Source: Hyphomonadaceae bacterium UBA2389 (GTDB lineage: Bacteria > Pseudomonadota > Alphaproteobacteria > Caulobacterales > Aquidulcibacteraceae). Taken from it: a stretch of DNA of 63,188 nt. The notes below the pieces were generated by a model. That model had not been told where the DNA came from. It was given only the letters and a program-made list of their open reading frames with translations, and searched no databases. Position 1 is the stretch's first letter, and each line of letters starts with the position of its first letter. The stretch spans positions 1 through 63,188 of the forward strand of contig DDSN01000009.1 of assembly GCA_002343395.1 (NCBI GenBank). Reading direction: 5' to 3'. Below are positions 24,411 to 32,739 of the stretch, one piece after another. The position numbers and the translations under genes are program-made.

Positions 24411-25987
24411 GCGGCGACGCTCTGCGCTTCGCGCGCCTGACGCGCGCGATCAATCCATTTGGCGATGTCGTCAACGGTCGGCGCGGGCGCGGCGCCCCAT
24501 GCGCGTTGACCCTCTTCCGACAAGCCCCAGTGCGCGACCGCCTCGCAAAGCCGGACAGGATCGCCCGCGACAAGATCGTCGGCCGTGCGCACGCCGCACG
24601 CGACCAGCGCCTGCGCTTCCCGCGACTTCATGCCGGGGACAGCGCACGCCAACGCCGCCTGTGCCTGCCAATCCCGAATGACTTGCGCCGAGATGTGGCG
24701 GACGTCGATCTGGTCTGCGCCCTCTTCCGGTTTCAGCGCGAGCAAATCCGCGATCGTGCGCACGCCGACCGCTTCCAGACGCTTGGCGGTCTTCGCGCCG
24801 ATTGAAGGCGCTTGGACCACCGGCGCGTCCTCGGCGAGCGTCGGCAATTGCTTCTCGCTCTTGGTGCGCGGCGGCGCTTCGGGCGTTTCGGCTTTTGGCG
24901 CGGACTTTCGCTGTTTCGCGGCTGGCTTCGTCGTTTCCGGCGCGGGCGCCGGCGGCGGCGCGGCCACGCGCGGCGCATTAAGGTCAATCGTCTTGGCGTT
25001 GCGCGAAGGCGCGCCCGCCGCAGCGCCCGCTTGCGCCCCGATTTCGCGCGGCCATTTTGCATCGAGCGACGAGAGCGGCGTTTTCAGCACCTCTTCCGCG
25101 TGCAGCGCGCGCACGACTTTGTCATCCTCGCCCAGCGTGGCGCGAACCTTGCCCGTGCGGCGATACTCCTCGAACTGCGCCTCCACTTCGCGGCGCGCCG
25201 CCGCGTCGTCGAGAGTCTTGAGCACCGCTTGGATGGGAATGCCCATCGTCGCGAAAAACGCGTCGAGCGTCGGCAACGTCTTGGCGGGCCTTACCCCCGC
25301 TTCCGCGATGAGCCGGTCAAAGATGCGCGCGAGCCCAATCACTGCGTGCCCAACAAGCTGCGCAATGGCGTCGGTCAGCGTATGATCGAGGCCGGCGGGA
25401 GGATCTTTCACGCCGGCTTCGAAATTGTAGTGATCGATGATCAGCTCGTAGTGCATGTTCGACGCCTGTGCGCCCGCGCGCACCATGTCCGCGAGCCAAG
25501 CGGCGCCGCTTGGCGGCGTGATCCGCGGGTAACCGCCACGCGCTTCCAGCACGGCCTGAAAGGTTTTGTATGACTTGGAGAAACTCCACTCCACCGCGCG
25601 GTGGATGACCCCTTCCTCCTCGGTTTGATGCGTATGGAAGGGCTGCAACGGGTCAACGTAATAGTGGCTGAGCACGCCGGCCGACCACGCCGCCTGCTTC
25701 CAATCCTTGGCCTTCAACGCGCGAACCGTCCGCCGATACCATTCCTCGCACGCTTCGATAGCGCCGCCCCACTCGCCTTCGCGAACATGGAGCACGTGGT
25801 TCTTGAAGTCCTTGAACTCGTCGTCCGGCGCCTTGGCGCCCTTCAAGAAATCCTCGTGGAAGTGCAGGAAGAAGTTGCGCCAATCTTCCGCGCCCTCGCA
25901 ACGCAAATGGCGCAGCGCATCGATCGCCAACCGATGATGGTTTGACCGACAGCGGCTGGAGAACACCACCGCGTACAACAAAGACAT
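24407..25987 (-). CDS. Zinc-dependent phospholipase C-like protein fused to a DUF4332 helix-hairpin-helix domain
   Basis: A 526-residue, probably cytoplasmic protein (no signal peptide seen). The N-terminal ~230 residues are His/Asp-rich (SNHHRLAIDAL, FLHFHEDFLKG, LSHYYVDPLQPFHTHQTEEEGVIHRAVE, NMHYELIIDHYNF), matching the zinc-dependent phospholipase C/S1-P1-type fold. A Pro/Ala/Lys-rich linker (about 325-395) follows. The C-terminal ~130 residues hold two helix-hairpin-helix-like repeats (APSIGAKTAKRLEAVGVRTIADLLAL; VPGMKSREAQALVACGVRTADDLV), the DUF4332 pattern. The combination suggests a metal-dependent esterase or nuclease targeted by a DNA-binding-like tail. Confidence 0.75.
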   Translation of the reverse strand: MSLLYAVVFSSRCRSNHHRLAIDALRHLRCEGAEDWRNFFLHFHEDFLKGAKAPDDEFKDFKNHVLHVREGEWGGAIEACEEWYRRTVRALKAKDWKQAAWSAGVLSHYYVDPLQPFHTHQTEEEGVIHRAVEWSFSKSYKTFQAVLEARGGYPRITPPSGAAWLADMVRAGAQASNMHYELIIDHYNFEAGVKDPPAGLDHTLTDAIAQLVGHAVIGLARIFDRLIAEAGVRPAKTLPTLDAFFATMGIPIQAVLKTLDDAAARREVEAQFEEYRRTGKVRATLGEDDKVVRALHAEEVLKTPLSSLDAKWPREIGAQAGAAAGAPSRNAKTIDLNAPRVAAPPPAPAPETTKPAAKQRKSAPKAETPEAPPRTKSEKQLPTLAEDAPVVQAPSIGAKTAKRLEAVGVRTIADLLALKPEEGADQIDVRHISAQVIRDWQAQAALACAVPGMKSREAQALVACGVRTADDLVAGDPVRLCEAVAHWGLSEEGQRAWGAAPAPTVDDIAKWIDRARQAREAQSVAA

Positions 25988-26050
25988 GAGCCAACCTCGC
26001 CCCAGGCGTGAACAAGGGGTTAAGGCTTGAAGGATTTGGTTAGCGAAACC

Positions 26051-27724
26051 TTAAGCGGCTTTGCTTTCGTCACCGCGAATAAGGCCCCAGTCCTCGCAGA
26101 GAATGCGCACCAGCCGTTCGTGCCGGCGCTCAATCGCGTCTCGCGTCCACTCGGTGACGCCTTCGAAGTCCGCTGTCAGGCCATAGACCGGCGCGCCAAT
26201 AGTGCTGAAAAAAATCTTTCGCTTCTCGGGAAACGCTTTCGTGTCGGCGGCGGAATTTTGCGCAAGCGAAATCAGCGTCAGGTTGCCTAGAAGATTCGCC
26301 AATTCCGTGCGCATGCCGACGTCGGGAAAACGCTCGTTCCACCAAGGACCGCCCGCTTTGGGCAGAATGTGCTCAACGGTCACGTCGTCGGTCATTTCCA
26401 GCAGCCGCCCGTCGGGCAGCGCGGCTTCCATGCGGATCAGCAGCAGACGGCGCTGCCGGTCCTTTTTGCGGGATTTGTTCAACGTCGCGATAAACTTGAG
26501 ATGCTCAGTCTCCGTGAGTTCGAGCGCTCCGCGCGGACCGTAGAGCATTTTGTCGTCGCCGCAGTGCTTCACCGCGCGCGCATATCGCCCTTCTTGCAGG
26601 CGATTGTCCACGACAGACAGCTCGCAGGCGAAGGCGAAGCGATCGAGCGCCTGAAAGAAACGACGCGCGCGCTCATGCTCGTGCGCGTGTTCGGCGAGGA
26701 AGGCGATCGCCGCTGGCGCCCAGTCCCACGCCTCCACCTGGCTCATCATCTTGATGCGGCGGTTCACGTCGGCGCTCGCGGGGCCAACATCGACTGCGCA
26801 CGCGAAGATCGAGCGCAAGGCGTGCGCATAACGCGGCAGCTGATCAAACAGAAACTTGCGTACGCCTCCCGCGAGATCCACGGCGCGGCGGAACGCGGCG
26901 AGATCGCCTGGCGACAGCAATTGCTCGCCGGTGAGCAGGAACGGCATCATGTACAGCAGACGCGCGAAATTCTCCCGCTCGAACAGAGCTTCGACTTCTT
27001 CCCATTGGCGCGCAGCGTCGTCAGCGTCGCCATCGCCAAGATTCGAATTCTCAAGCAAATCGCTCTTGATAATGTCCGCGCCGGAAAGCGGCGATCCGCG
27101 CTTATTGAGAGTGTTGAAGACCGTCTGCGCGCATCCTCGCTCATCCGCGTCGACGACATTCAATGTGCAGCTGCGCGCGACATACGACATGAATGCGTCG
27201 AGTTCGCGATCGTCGATGTTCCTGAGTTCAACATCGATCGTGCGCGCGGCCGCGCTGATCAGGTCCTTGGAATCGATACCGGTTTCCACGTGTTCCGCGA
27301 GCGCGGCCATTTGCCCGGCTTCCTGCACGAACCCGCGGTAGAAGCCCGCGTCCTGTTCACGCAACATCAACCGCGGCGCATCTCCATCCATGATCAGAGC
27401 CTGAAACGCCTTCGCACGCGCTGGCAGGCGATCGCGGCAATAGGCAAAGATCATGGTCAGCGTCGCCAAGCGTTGTTGGCCATCGGAAATCTCTAACTTG
27501 CCGTTGTTCTTCACCAGGACAATCTGGCCGATGAAATAAAATGGCGCATTGCGTTTAAACGCGCGCCACAGATCCTGGATCAGTTCGCGCACTTCGCGTT
27601 CGGTCCAGGTATAAGGACGCTGATAGCGAGGCACCCGCAGGCCCGCCTTCCGCGTCAGCACGGCGCCAATGTTCAGGATCTGTGATGTCAGACCCATTGG
27701 AGTGTCGCCAAACGGCGCGGACAT
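26051..27724 (-). CDS. DUF262/DUF1524 protein, GmrSD-like restriction family
   Basis: A 557-residue single chain. The N-terminal DUF262 (ParB/GmrS-like nucleotide-hydrolysing) domain has VPRYQRPYTWTEREVRELIQDLW, FIGQIVLV and the hallmark DGQQR (residues 81-85). The C-terminal DUF1524 (HNH-type) region has TVEHILPKAG and later LLGNLTLI with Asn, the His-Me finger-like signature. GmrSD enzymes cleave modified phage DNA; this one lacks an obvious partner. The ATG at 27724 has GGAGA upstream, and a longer reading to 27814 has no support. It might also act in a different nuclease role. Confidence 0.85.
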   Translation of the reverse strand: MSAPFGDTPMGLTSQILNIGAVLTRKAGLRVPRYQRPYTWTEREVRELIQDLWRAFKRNAPFYFIGQIVLVKNNGKLEISDGQQRLATLTMIFAYCRDRLPARAKAFQALIMDGDAPRLMLREQDAGFYRGFVQEAGQMAALAEHVETGIDSKDLISAAARTIDVELRNIDDRELDAFMSYVARSCTLNVVDADERGCAQTVFNTLNKRGSPLSGADIIKSDLLENSNLGDGDADDAARQWEEVEALFERENFARLLYMMPFLLTGEQLLSPGDLAAFRRAVDLAGGVRKFLFDQLPRYAHALRSIFACAVDVGPASADVNRRIKMMSQVEAWDWAPAAIAFLAEHAHEHERARRFFQALDRFAFACELSVVDNRLQEGRYARAVKHCGDDKMLYGPRGALELTETEHLKFIATLNKSRKKDRQRRLLLIRMEAALPDGRLLEMTDDVTVEHILPKAGGPWWNERFPDVGMRTELANLLGNLTLISLAQNSAADTKAFPEKRKIFFSTIGAPVYGLTADFEGVTEWTRDAIERRHERLVRILCEDWGLIRGDESKAA

Positions 27725-27814
27725 GCAGCTTCTCCAAAGAATGCGAGACTGATGGTTAGCGCCACAAATCGAGCGCGCAATGCGGTCAGGCGCGCCGTCC
27801 AAATAGGGTGTCAC

Positions 27815-27831
27815 GTCGTTTCCAAAACGAC
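27815..27831. repeat. Small inverted repeat between murI and the DUF262 gene
   Basis: GTCGTTT-CCA-AAACGAC, a perfect 7-bp hairpin 17 bases beyond the murI stop on the transcribed minus strand. There is no T-run after it, so it is only a weak terminator candidate. Confidence 0.35.
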
Positions 27832-27847
27832 ACGCATGACTTGTGGG

Positions 27848-28657
27848 TTAGAAGCGCCGCGTCAAGCCGAAATCAGACCCGTCTCCCACCGCGAAAACCC
27901 TGGAAAATCCGCGCGTTCGAAAACAAGCTGGGAGATCGCTCACGCCGCCGGTGATCGCGACCGCGCCCGACTGCGCCGCGCCCGCGGGCGGGTTGAGCAC
28001 GCCCACAAGGCGCCGGGCGATCGCTGCGCCGGAATCAAGCCACTGCACTGCGTGCGGCGCGGCGGCGGCCAGTTCATCGCGAAGCAGCGGAAAGTGCGTG
28101 CAGGCCAGCGCGACAACATCGACCTCGGCGCCGCCTCGCGCTTCGAACAAGCCTGCTATCGCCTCTGTGATGGCTGCGTCATTCGGGGCGGCGCCCGCGA
28201 GTTTCGCCTCCGCAGCCTCGACCAGCGCCGACGAGCCAAAGCGAACGACTCTGATGCCTTGAGCGAAATCGCGTATGAGCGCGTCGGTGTAGGGGCGCCG
28301 CACTGTCGCCGGCGTCGCTAGCACCCCAATGACGCCTGTTTTGGTAAGCGCCGCCGCCGGCTTGATGGGGGGAACGACGCCAACCACGGGAACCGAAACC
28401 GCTAGGCGCACCTCCTCCAAGGCGATTGTGGACGCGGTGTTACAGGCGACAACGACGGCATCCGGCGCCCATGCACGCGCAATCGCGCTGATAAGGTGAG
28501 GCACGCGGTCCCGCAGCGCGGCGTCAGTCTTCAAACCGTAAGGCAACCACGCGGTGTCGGCGAGGTAATCGAGTTCCAGCGCGTACGGAACGGCGGCGAT
28601 CGCGTCGAGCACGGACAAGCCGCCAACGCCGCTATCGAAGACCAAGATCCGCGCCAT
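27848..28657 (-). CDS. murI: Glutamate racemase
   Basis: A 269-residue cofactor-independent racemase giving D-glutamate for peptidoglycan. Catalytic cysteines lie in VVACNTAST and ALACTHFPLL, with FDSGVGGLSVL at the N-terminus and YLADTAWLPYG. The start MARILVFDSG at 28657 fits the family; an ATG four codons upstream (28669) sits inside a TTAACC inverted repeat. Neither start has a clear ribosome-binding site. The upstream repeats look like CtrA sites, which would link its expression to the cell cycle. Confidence 0.93.
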   Translation of the reverse strand: MARILVFDSGVGGLSVLDAIAAVPYALELDYLADTAWLPYGLKTDAALRDRVPHLISAIARAWAPDAVVVACNTASTIALEEVRLAVSVPVVGVVPPIKPAAALTKTGVIGVLATPATVRRPYTDALIRDFAQGIRVVRFGSSALVEAAEAKLAGAAPNDAAITEAIAGLFEARGGAEVDVVALACTHFPLLRDELAAAAPHAVQWLDSGAAIARRLVGVLNPPAGAAQSGAVAITGGVSDLPACFRTRGFSRVFAVGDGSDFGLTRRF

Positions 28658-28658
28658 C

Positions 28659-28704
28659 GCGTTAACCATTTAGGTTAACGCCCTTGAGCGCAGCTGCGTT
28701 AACC
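28659..28704. promoter_or_regulatory. GTTAACC inverted repeat and half site (CtrA-like)
   Basis: GCGTTAACC (28659-28667), ATTTA, GGTTAACGC (28673-28681) is a perfect 9-bp inverted repeat immediately upstream of murI. A third GCGTTAACC lies at 28696-28704. TTAACCAT is the known CtrA recognition core in Alphaproteobacteria; here the two TTAA cores are 9 rather than 7 apart, so the match is partial. Confidence 0.45.
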
Positions 28705-28881
28705 AAATCGCTGAAAATGATTTGCTTTTCTTAATGTCCAATGCGTCGTCGCACACGCAAGAACATATCTGTGGAAACCCGTTGTTAACTGAGTTTGCGA
28801 GAATCATTGCGTGGGTTAGTGACGCTGGATGGGGACTTGGTCAACGCGCTCAGGCGCGCGTTTGGATTACGGGGTCGGAAT

Positions 28882-29844
28882 ATGAATGCCATCGGCAAAT
28901 CCTCCGTCGTCTTCGTGACGTTGTCGGGTCTGTTCTGGGGCGGCTGGGTTCTCGGCTCACAAACGCCAGAGGGTCAGGAAGCGCTTGCGCGAGCCTACCA
29001 AGCCTATTCGGAAGAGCAGGCCGCCGCGAACGAGGACCTCTTCAACAGCACAGCGCTGCGCGCCATCGTGTGCGGCGAGGCCAGCGCCGAGCGCCGAGAA
29101 TCCACGCCCTGCGTCGCCATCGCGGCGGCGGGGCGCATGTTCGTCATCGACGCCGGTTCGGGCGCTTCTTCTTCGCTGTCGCGCCACGGCATTCCGATGG
29201 AGCACCTTGAAGCGGTGTTGCTGACCGAAGCCGGGCTGACGCAAACGGCGGACCTGAGTGCTTTGTATGGTGACGCCGCCCGCGGACGAGCCAATGCGCT
29301 GCTGCCCGTATACGGGCCGGCGGACACCCAACGGCTCGTCGATGGGCTCAATCAGGCGCGCGGGTTCGACGGCGCCACAAACGGCCTGCAGGCCTGGGGG
29401 CCTGGGCCAGAACCGGGAACGCCCGTGATTGTGTATGAAGCCGATGGGCTGGTCGTGTCGGCTTTCACCACCCAAGAGGACGCTTTTGCGGGCCGCATTG
29501 GCTACCGCTTTGACTATCGCGGCCGTTCCATTGTGGTGGGCGGCGACGGCTCGGTCGTAAGCGCGAGCGCAGCGGCGAGCGCAGACTTGGTATTGCAGAA
29601 CGCCCAGAGCGAAGCGCTTGCCACCGTCGACGGCGCGCGGAGCACTGCGGCGCAGGCAGCGATGCGCGCGCAGTCGGCGGATGCGGGCATGGTCGTCCTG
29701 ACTGGCGCGGAAAATCAGATGGCGGGCCAGATGCAAGTCACCGAAGCGCGAGCCGCAGGCATGGATGACGTGATCGCCGGGCGCGTCGGCATGGTGCTCG
29801 AGCTGCCGCTTGAGAATCGCGAAGTCAACGTTCGCTCCCTCTAG
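28882..29844 (+). CDS. Metallo-beta-lactamase-fold protein lacking the metal-binding motif
   Basis: A 320-residue membrane-anchored protein (helix at about 7-25). It follows the RNase Z/arylsulfatase-type MBL layout: VIDAGSG, LEAVLLT, ADLSALYGDAARGRANALLPVYGP, VSAFTTQ, YRFDYRGRSIVVGGDGS, TAAQAA, MVVLTGAENQM. At the position of HxHxDH it reads EAGLTQ (116-121), and the usual VDH and final LTH histidines are also gone. It therefore looks like a catalytically dead pseudoenzyme with preserved fold. The ATG at 28882 has GGGGTCGGA upstream. A strong terminator follows. Confidence 0.75.
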   Translation: MNAIGKSSVVFVTLSGLFWGGWVLGSQTPEGQEALARAYQAYSEEQAAANEDLFNSTALRAIVCGEASAERRESTPCVAIAAAGRMFVIDAGSGASSSLSRHGIPMEHLEAVLLTEAGLTQTADLSALYGDAARGRANALLPVYGPADTQRLVDGLNQARGFDGATNGLQAWGPGPEPGTPVIVYEADGLVVSAFTTQEDAFAGRIGYRFDYRGRSIVVGGDGSVVSASAAASADLVLQNAQSEALATVDGARSTAAQAAMRAQSADAGMVVLTGAENQMAGQMQVTEARAAGMDDVIAGRVGMVLELPLENREVNVRSL

Positions 29845-29866
29845 CCGCCGTCCCAAAGTGCATCGT

Positions 29867-29893
29867 GGGGGCTCCCGTTGGAGCCCCCTTTTT
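29867..29893 (+). terminator. Rho-independent terminator
   Basis: GGGGGCTCC (29867-29875), loop CGTT, GGAGCCCCC (29880-29888), then TTTTT. A perfect 9-bp stem with T-run, 22 bases after the MBL-fold gene. Confidence 0.93.
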
Positions 29894-29948
29894 CACGCCC
29901 CCTGAACCTGGCTGAAGTCGCGCATGGACTCCGCTGCGTCGGACACTA

Positions 29949-30770
29949 ATGTCCGCGCGCATGCGAGCAATTCTCCTCGCCGTGGCGTTGGCGTTCGCGC
30001 AGGCTGGACCAGCCGCCGCGGATCGTTTTTCCCTGACCTATGACGGCGTGGGCCTGGGTTTCGTGCCCCTCGGCGGCGTGGTCGTGGACGCTGATGTGGA
30101 AGCGGATCGCTATCACGCCGTCGCCACGCTCCGCTCCCGCGGCCTACTCAACCTGTTCGAACGCACGAACCTGCGCGCGGAATCCGAAGGCGTGATCGCC
30201 AACGGCGCGGTGCAATGGCGGCGCTACGAGCTCGATCATCGCTACAGCCACAAACACCGCACCGTCTCGATGGTTTGGGATCAGGCCAGCGGCGCGGCGA
30301 CGACAATCGTTCCGAACTATCGGCTCTGGGGCGAGCCTCCGGCCAATGACGAGCATCGCAGGAGATCCCGCGATCCCTTGTCGACAATGATCGCCATGGC
30401 GGTCGACGTTGGGCAGACCCGCCGCTGCGCCGGCGCCTATCCTACATTTGACGGGCGCTTTCACTACCTTCTCGAACTCGGTGGCGGCGACATCGCCTCG
30501 TTCGACGACGCCGGCTACGAGGGAGACGTTCTACGTTGCACCCTTGCCTATATCGCGGTCGCTGGGTTCGAAGCGCGGGATGCGGGCCGGAGGAGAATCC
30601 CACAAGGGACGGTGTGGTTCGCCCTGATGCCGGATACGACATTCGCACCGCCCGTGCGGATTTCGACGCCGCTCTCCGCGGGAGGCGCGGCTATTCGGCT
30701 CTCGCGGATGCGTCGCGCCTATGTCGAGATACAAGCCCCGGATGAGCCCGAGGGGCAGGCCACGCCTTGA
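29949..30770 (+). CDS. DUF3108 domain protein, exported
   Basis: A 273-residue protein with a signal peptide (AILLAVALAFAQAGPAAA). The mature part matches the DUF3108 pattern: RFSLTYDGVGLGFVPLGG, YHAVATLRSRGLLNLFERTNLRAESEG, RRYELDHRYSHKHRTVSM, and SRDPLSTMIAMAV. Family members are periplasmic or outer-membrane proteins of unknown role. Start at 29949 or the ATG at 29961 are equally possible. Its stop overlaps the rsmB start as TTGA. Confidence 0.82.
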   Translation: MSARMRAILLAVALAFAQAGPAAADRFSLTYDGVGLGFVPLGGVVVDADVEADRYHAVATLRSRGLLNLFERTNLRAESEGVIANGAVQWRRYELDHRYSHKHRTVSMVWDQASGAATTIVPNYRLWGEPPANDEHRRRSRDPLSTMIAMAVDVGQTRRCAGAYPTFDGRFHYLLELGGGDIASFDDAGYEGDVLRCTLAYIAVAGFEARDAGRRRIPQGTVWFALMPDTTFAPPVRISTPLSAGGAAIRLSRMRRAYVEIQAPDEPEGQATP

Positions 30771-32035
30771 ACGCCCGCCGCGCCGCCGCCGATCTGCTGG
30801 TCGCCGTCATGGACGATGGGCGCTCCCTTGACGATGCACTTTCGGCTACACCTAGCTTCAACGCGCTCGAGGGGCGCGATCGCGCCTTCGCTCGGGCGCT
30901 GACGACGGCCGGTTTGCGCCGGATGGGCGGCTTGAACGCCGTTCTCTCGCGCTTTCTTGACCGGCCGCTACCGGAATCCGCGCACCACGCGCGAGCCCTG
31001 CTCCATCTCGGCGCGGCGCAACTGCTTGTGCTGGGAACGCCGGCTCACGCCGCCGTCGGCGAAACGGTGGAGACGGCAAACGCCATGCGCGAGGCGCGGG
31101 GGTTCGCCAAGCTCATGAACGCCGTCCTCCGCAAAGTCGCGCGCGATGGGGCAGCGCTTCTCGAGGCGCTGCCCGCGGGAACAGACCTGCCGCCCTGGCT
31201 GTTCGCGCGATGGCGCGCGGTCTACGGCGAACGGGCGTCCGATATCGCCGCCGCGCTTCTCTCCGAGCCGCCGCTCGATCTCTCGGTCAAGGAAGATCCA
31301 CAACAATGGGCGGAAACGCTCGGCGGATCAGTGACGCCAACGGGCAGCGTCCGTCTCCCAGCAGCCGGCGGCGTCGAGACGCTTGCGGGATTCGACCTCG
31401 GCGCCTGGTGGGTACAGGACGCCGCCGCCGCCCTGCCGGAGCGCCTGCTCGGCGACGTGCGCGGCAAACGCGTGCTTGACCTGTGCGCGGCGCCCGGGGG
31501 CAAGACCCTGCAACTGGCGGCCGCCGGCGCACGTGTCACGGCGGTAGACAAAACGCCGGCCCGCCTCGAGCGCCTGCGCCAAAATCTTCGCCGCACGAAC
31601 CTCGACGCCGAGATTGTCTGCGCGGACGCCCTGACTTTCCGACCAGCCGAGCCGTTCGACGCCATCCTGCTCGATGCCCCTTGCACCTCGACAGGAACGC
31701 TGCGCCGGCACCCAGACGTCGCATGGCTGCGCCGTCCCAGCGACATCCGCACGCTGGCGGACCTGCAGAACCGGCTCGTCTCGGCGTGCGCACCGTTGCT
31801 CAAGCCAGGCGCGCCGCTGGTCTACGCCGTGTGTTCGCTTGAGCCAGAGGAAGGCGAAGACGTCGTAGACGCCGCGCTGGCCTCCAGCTGGCAGCGCTCG
31901 TCCATCAGCGCCGCGGAGGTAGGCGGCTGCGCGGAATTCATCACGCGAGACGGTGCATTGCGGACGCTGCCTTCACACTGGCCAAAGATCGGCGGCCTCG
32001 ACGGCTTCTTCGCCGCGCGCCTCGTACGCGCCTGA
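30767..32035 (+). CDS. rsmB: 16S rRNA (cytosine-967-C5)-methyltransferase RsmB
   Basis: A 422-residue RsmB/NOP2-type methyltransferase. The N-terminal NusB-like domain (RRAAADLLVAVMDDG, ALEGRDRAFARAL) precedes a SAM-binding domain with LDLCAAPGGKTLQLA, DAPCTSTGTLRRHPD (TCT-type catalytic cysteine) and YAVCSLEPEEGED. It methylates C967 of 16S rRNA. The start is a TTG at 30767 overlapping the DUF3108 stop. Rpe follows after 41 bases. Confidence 0.93.
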   Translation: MNARRAAADLLVAVMDDGRSLDDALSATPSFNALEGRDRAFARALTTAGLRRMGGLNAVLSRFLDRPLPESAHHARALLHLGAAQLLVLGTPAHAAVGETVETANAMREARGFAKLMNAVLRKVARDGAALLEALPAGTDLPPWLFARWRAVYGERASDIAAALLSEPPLDLSVKEDPQQWAETLGGSVTPTGSVRLPAAGGVETLAGFDLGAWWVQDAAAALPERLLGDVRGKRVLDLCAAPGGKTLQLAAAGARVTAVDKTPARLERLRQNLRRTNLDAEIVCADALTFRPAEPFDAILLDAPCTSTGTLRRHPDVAWLRRPSDIRTLADLQNRLVSACAPLLKPGAPLVYAVCSLEPEEGEDVVDAALASSWQRSSISAAEVGGCAEFITRDGALRTLPSHWPKIGGLDGFFAARLVRA

Positions 32036-32076
32036 GCGCCTTGCATGCCTCGCCGCAACGGGGGTACGACAAAAAC

Positions 32077-32736
32077 ATGGCGCGCACGCTCATTGCACCT
32101 TCGATTCTAGCCGCGGATTTCGCCAAATTGGGCGAGGAAGTGCGCGCGGTGGAGGCGGCCGGCGCCGACATGATCCACGTCGACGTCATGGACGGCCATT
32201 TCGTGCCCAACATCTCGATAGGTCCTGCGGTCGTCAAAGCGATCCGCCCGCACGCCAGAACCCCGCTCGACGTGCATTTGATGATCGCGCCTGTTGATCC
32301 CTATATCCAGGCATTCAGGGACGCCGGCGCGGACATAATCACCGTTCACCCGGAAGCGGGAGCGCATGTTCACCGGACGCTGCAGGCCGTGAAAGCCGCC
32401 GGAGCGAAAGCCGGGCTCTCACTCAACCCGGGAACGCCGATCGACGTGATCGATCCTGTCATCGACCTCGTCGATCTCATCCTCATCATGAGCGTCAATC
32501 CCGGGTTTGGCGGACAGACCTTCATCGAAAGCGCGCTGCCCAAGATCGAAGCGGCCCGCCGGAAGATTGATCGCACTGGCCGCGACATCATTCTCGAAGT
32601 CGATGGCGGCGTGAACCTCAAGACCGCCGCGCGCGTCATCGCCGCTGGCGCGACAGCCTTGGTGGCGGGCACCGCCGTCTATGGCTCCGATCCCGCCGCC
32701 TACACTGACAACATCGCCCGGCTGCGCGCGGGCTAG
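32077..32736 (+). CDS. rpe: Ribulose-phosphate 3-epimerase
   Basis: A 219-residue TIM barrel interconverting ribulose-5-P and xylulose-5-P. Motifs: RTLIAPSILAADFAKLGEE, MIHVDVMDGHFVPNISIGP, LDVHLMI, MSVNPGFGGQTFIE, EVDGGVNLKTA. The start MARTLIAPS at 32077 is family-standard; an upstream in-frame ATG at 32041 would add a non-conserved 12-residue tail. It sits between rsmB and the heparinase-like gene and ends 3 bases before the latter, likely one operon. Confidence 0.95.
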   Translation: MARTLIAPSILAADFAKLGEEVRAVEAAGADMIHVDVMDGHFVPNISIGPAVVKAIRPHARTPLDVHLMIAPVDPYIQAFRDAGADIITVHPEAGAHVHRTLQAVKAAGAKAGLSLNPGTPIDVIDPVIDLVDLILIMSVNPGFGGQTFIESALPKIEAARRKIDRTGRDIILEVDGGVNLKTAARVIAAGATALVAGTAVYGSDPAAYTDNIARLRAG

Positions 32737-32739
32737 TCG

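Noticed and set aside
26369..27496. A 375-codon plus-strand frame opposite the DUF262 gene
   Set aside because: The minus strand encodes both DUF262 and DUF1524 signatures; the plus-strand frame shows no domain.
28770..28800. A DnaA-box-like TGTGGAAAC near TTAAC and GANTC sites, suggesting a replication origin
   Set aside because: It differs from the DnaA box at two positions, stands alone, and no dnaA, gidA or other origin-linked gene is nearby.
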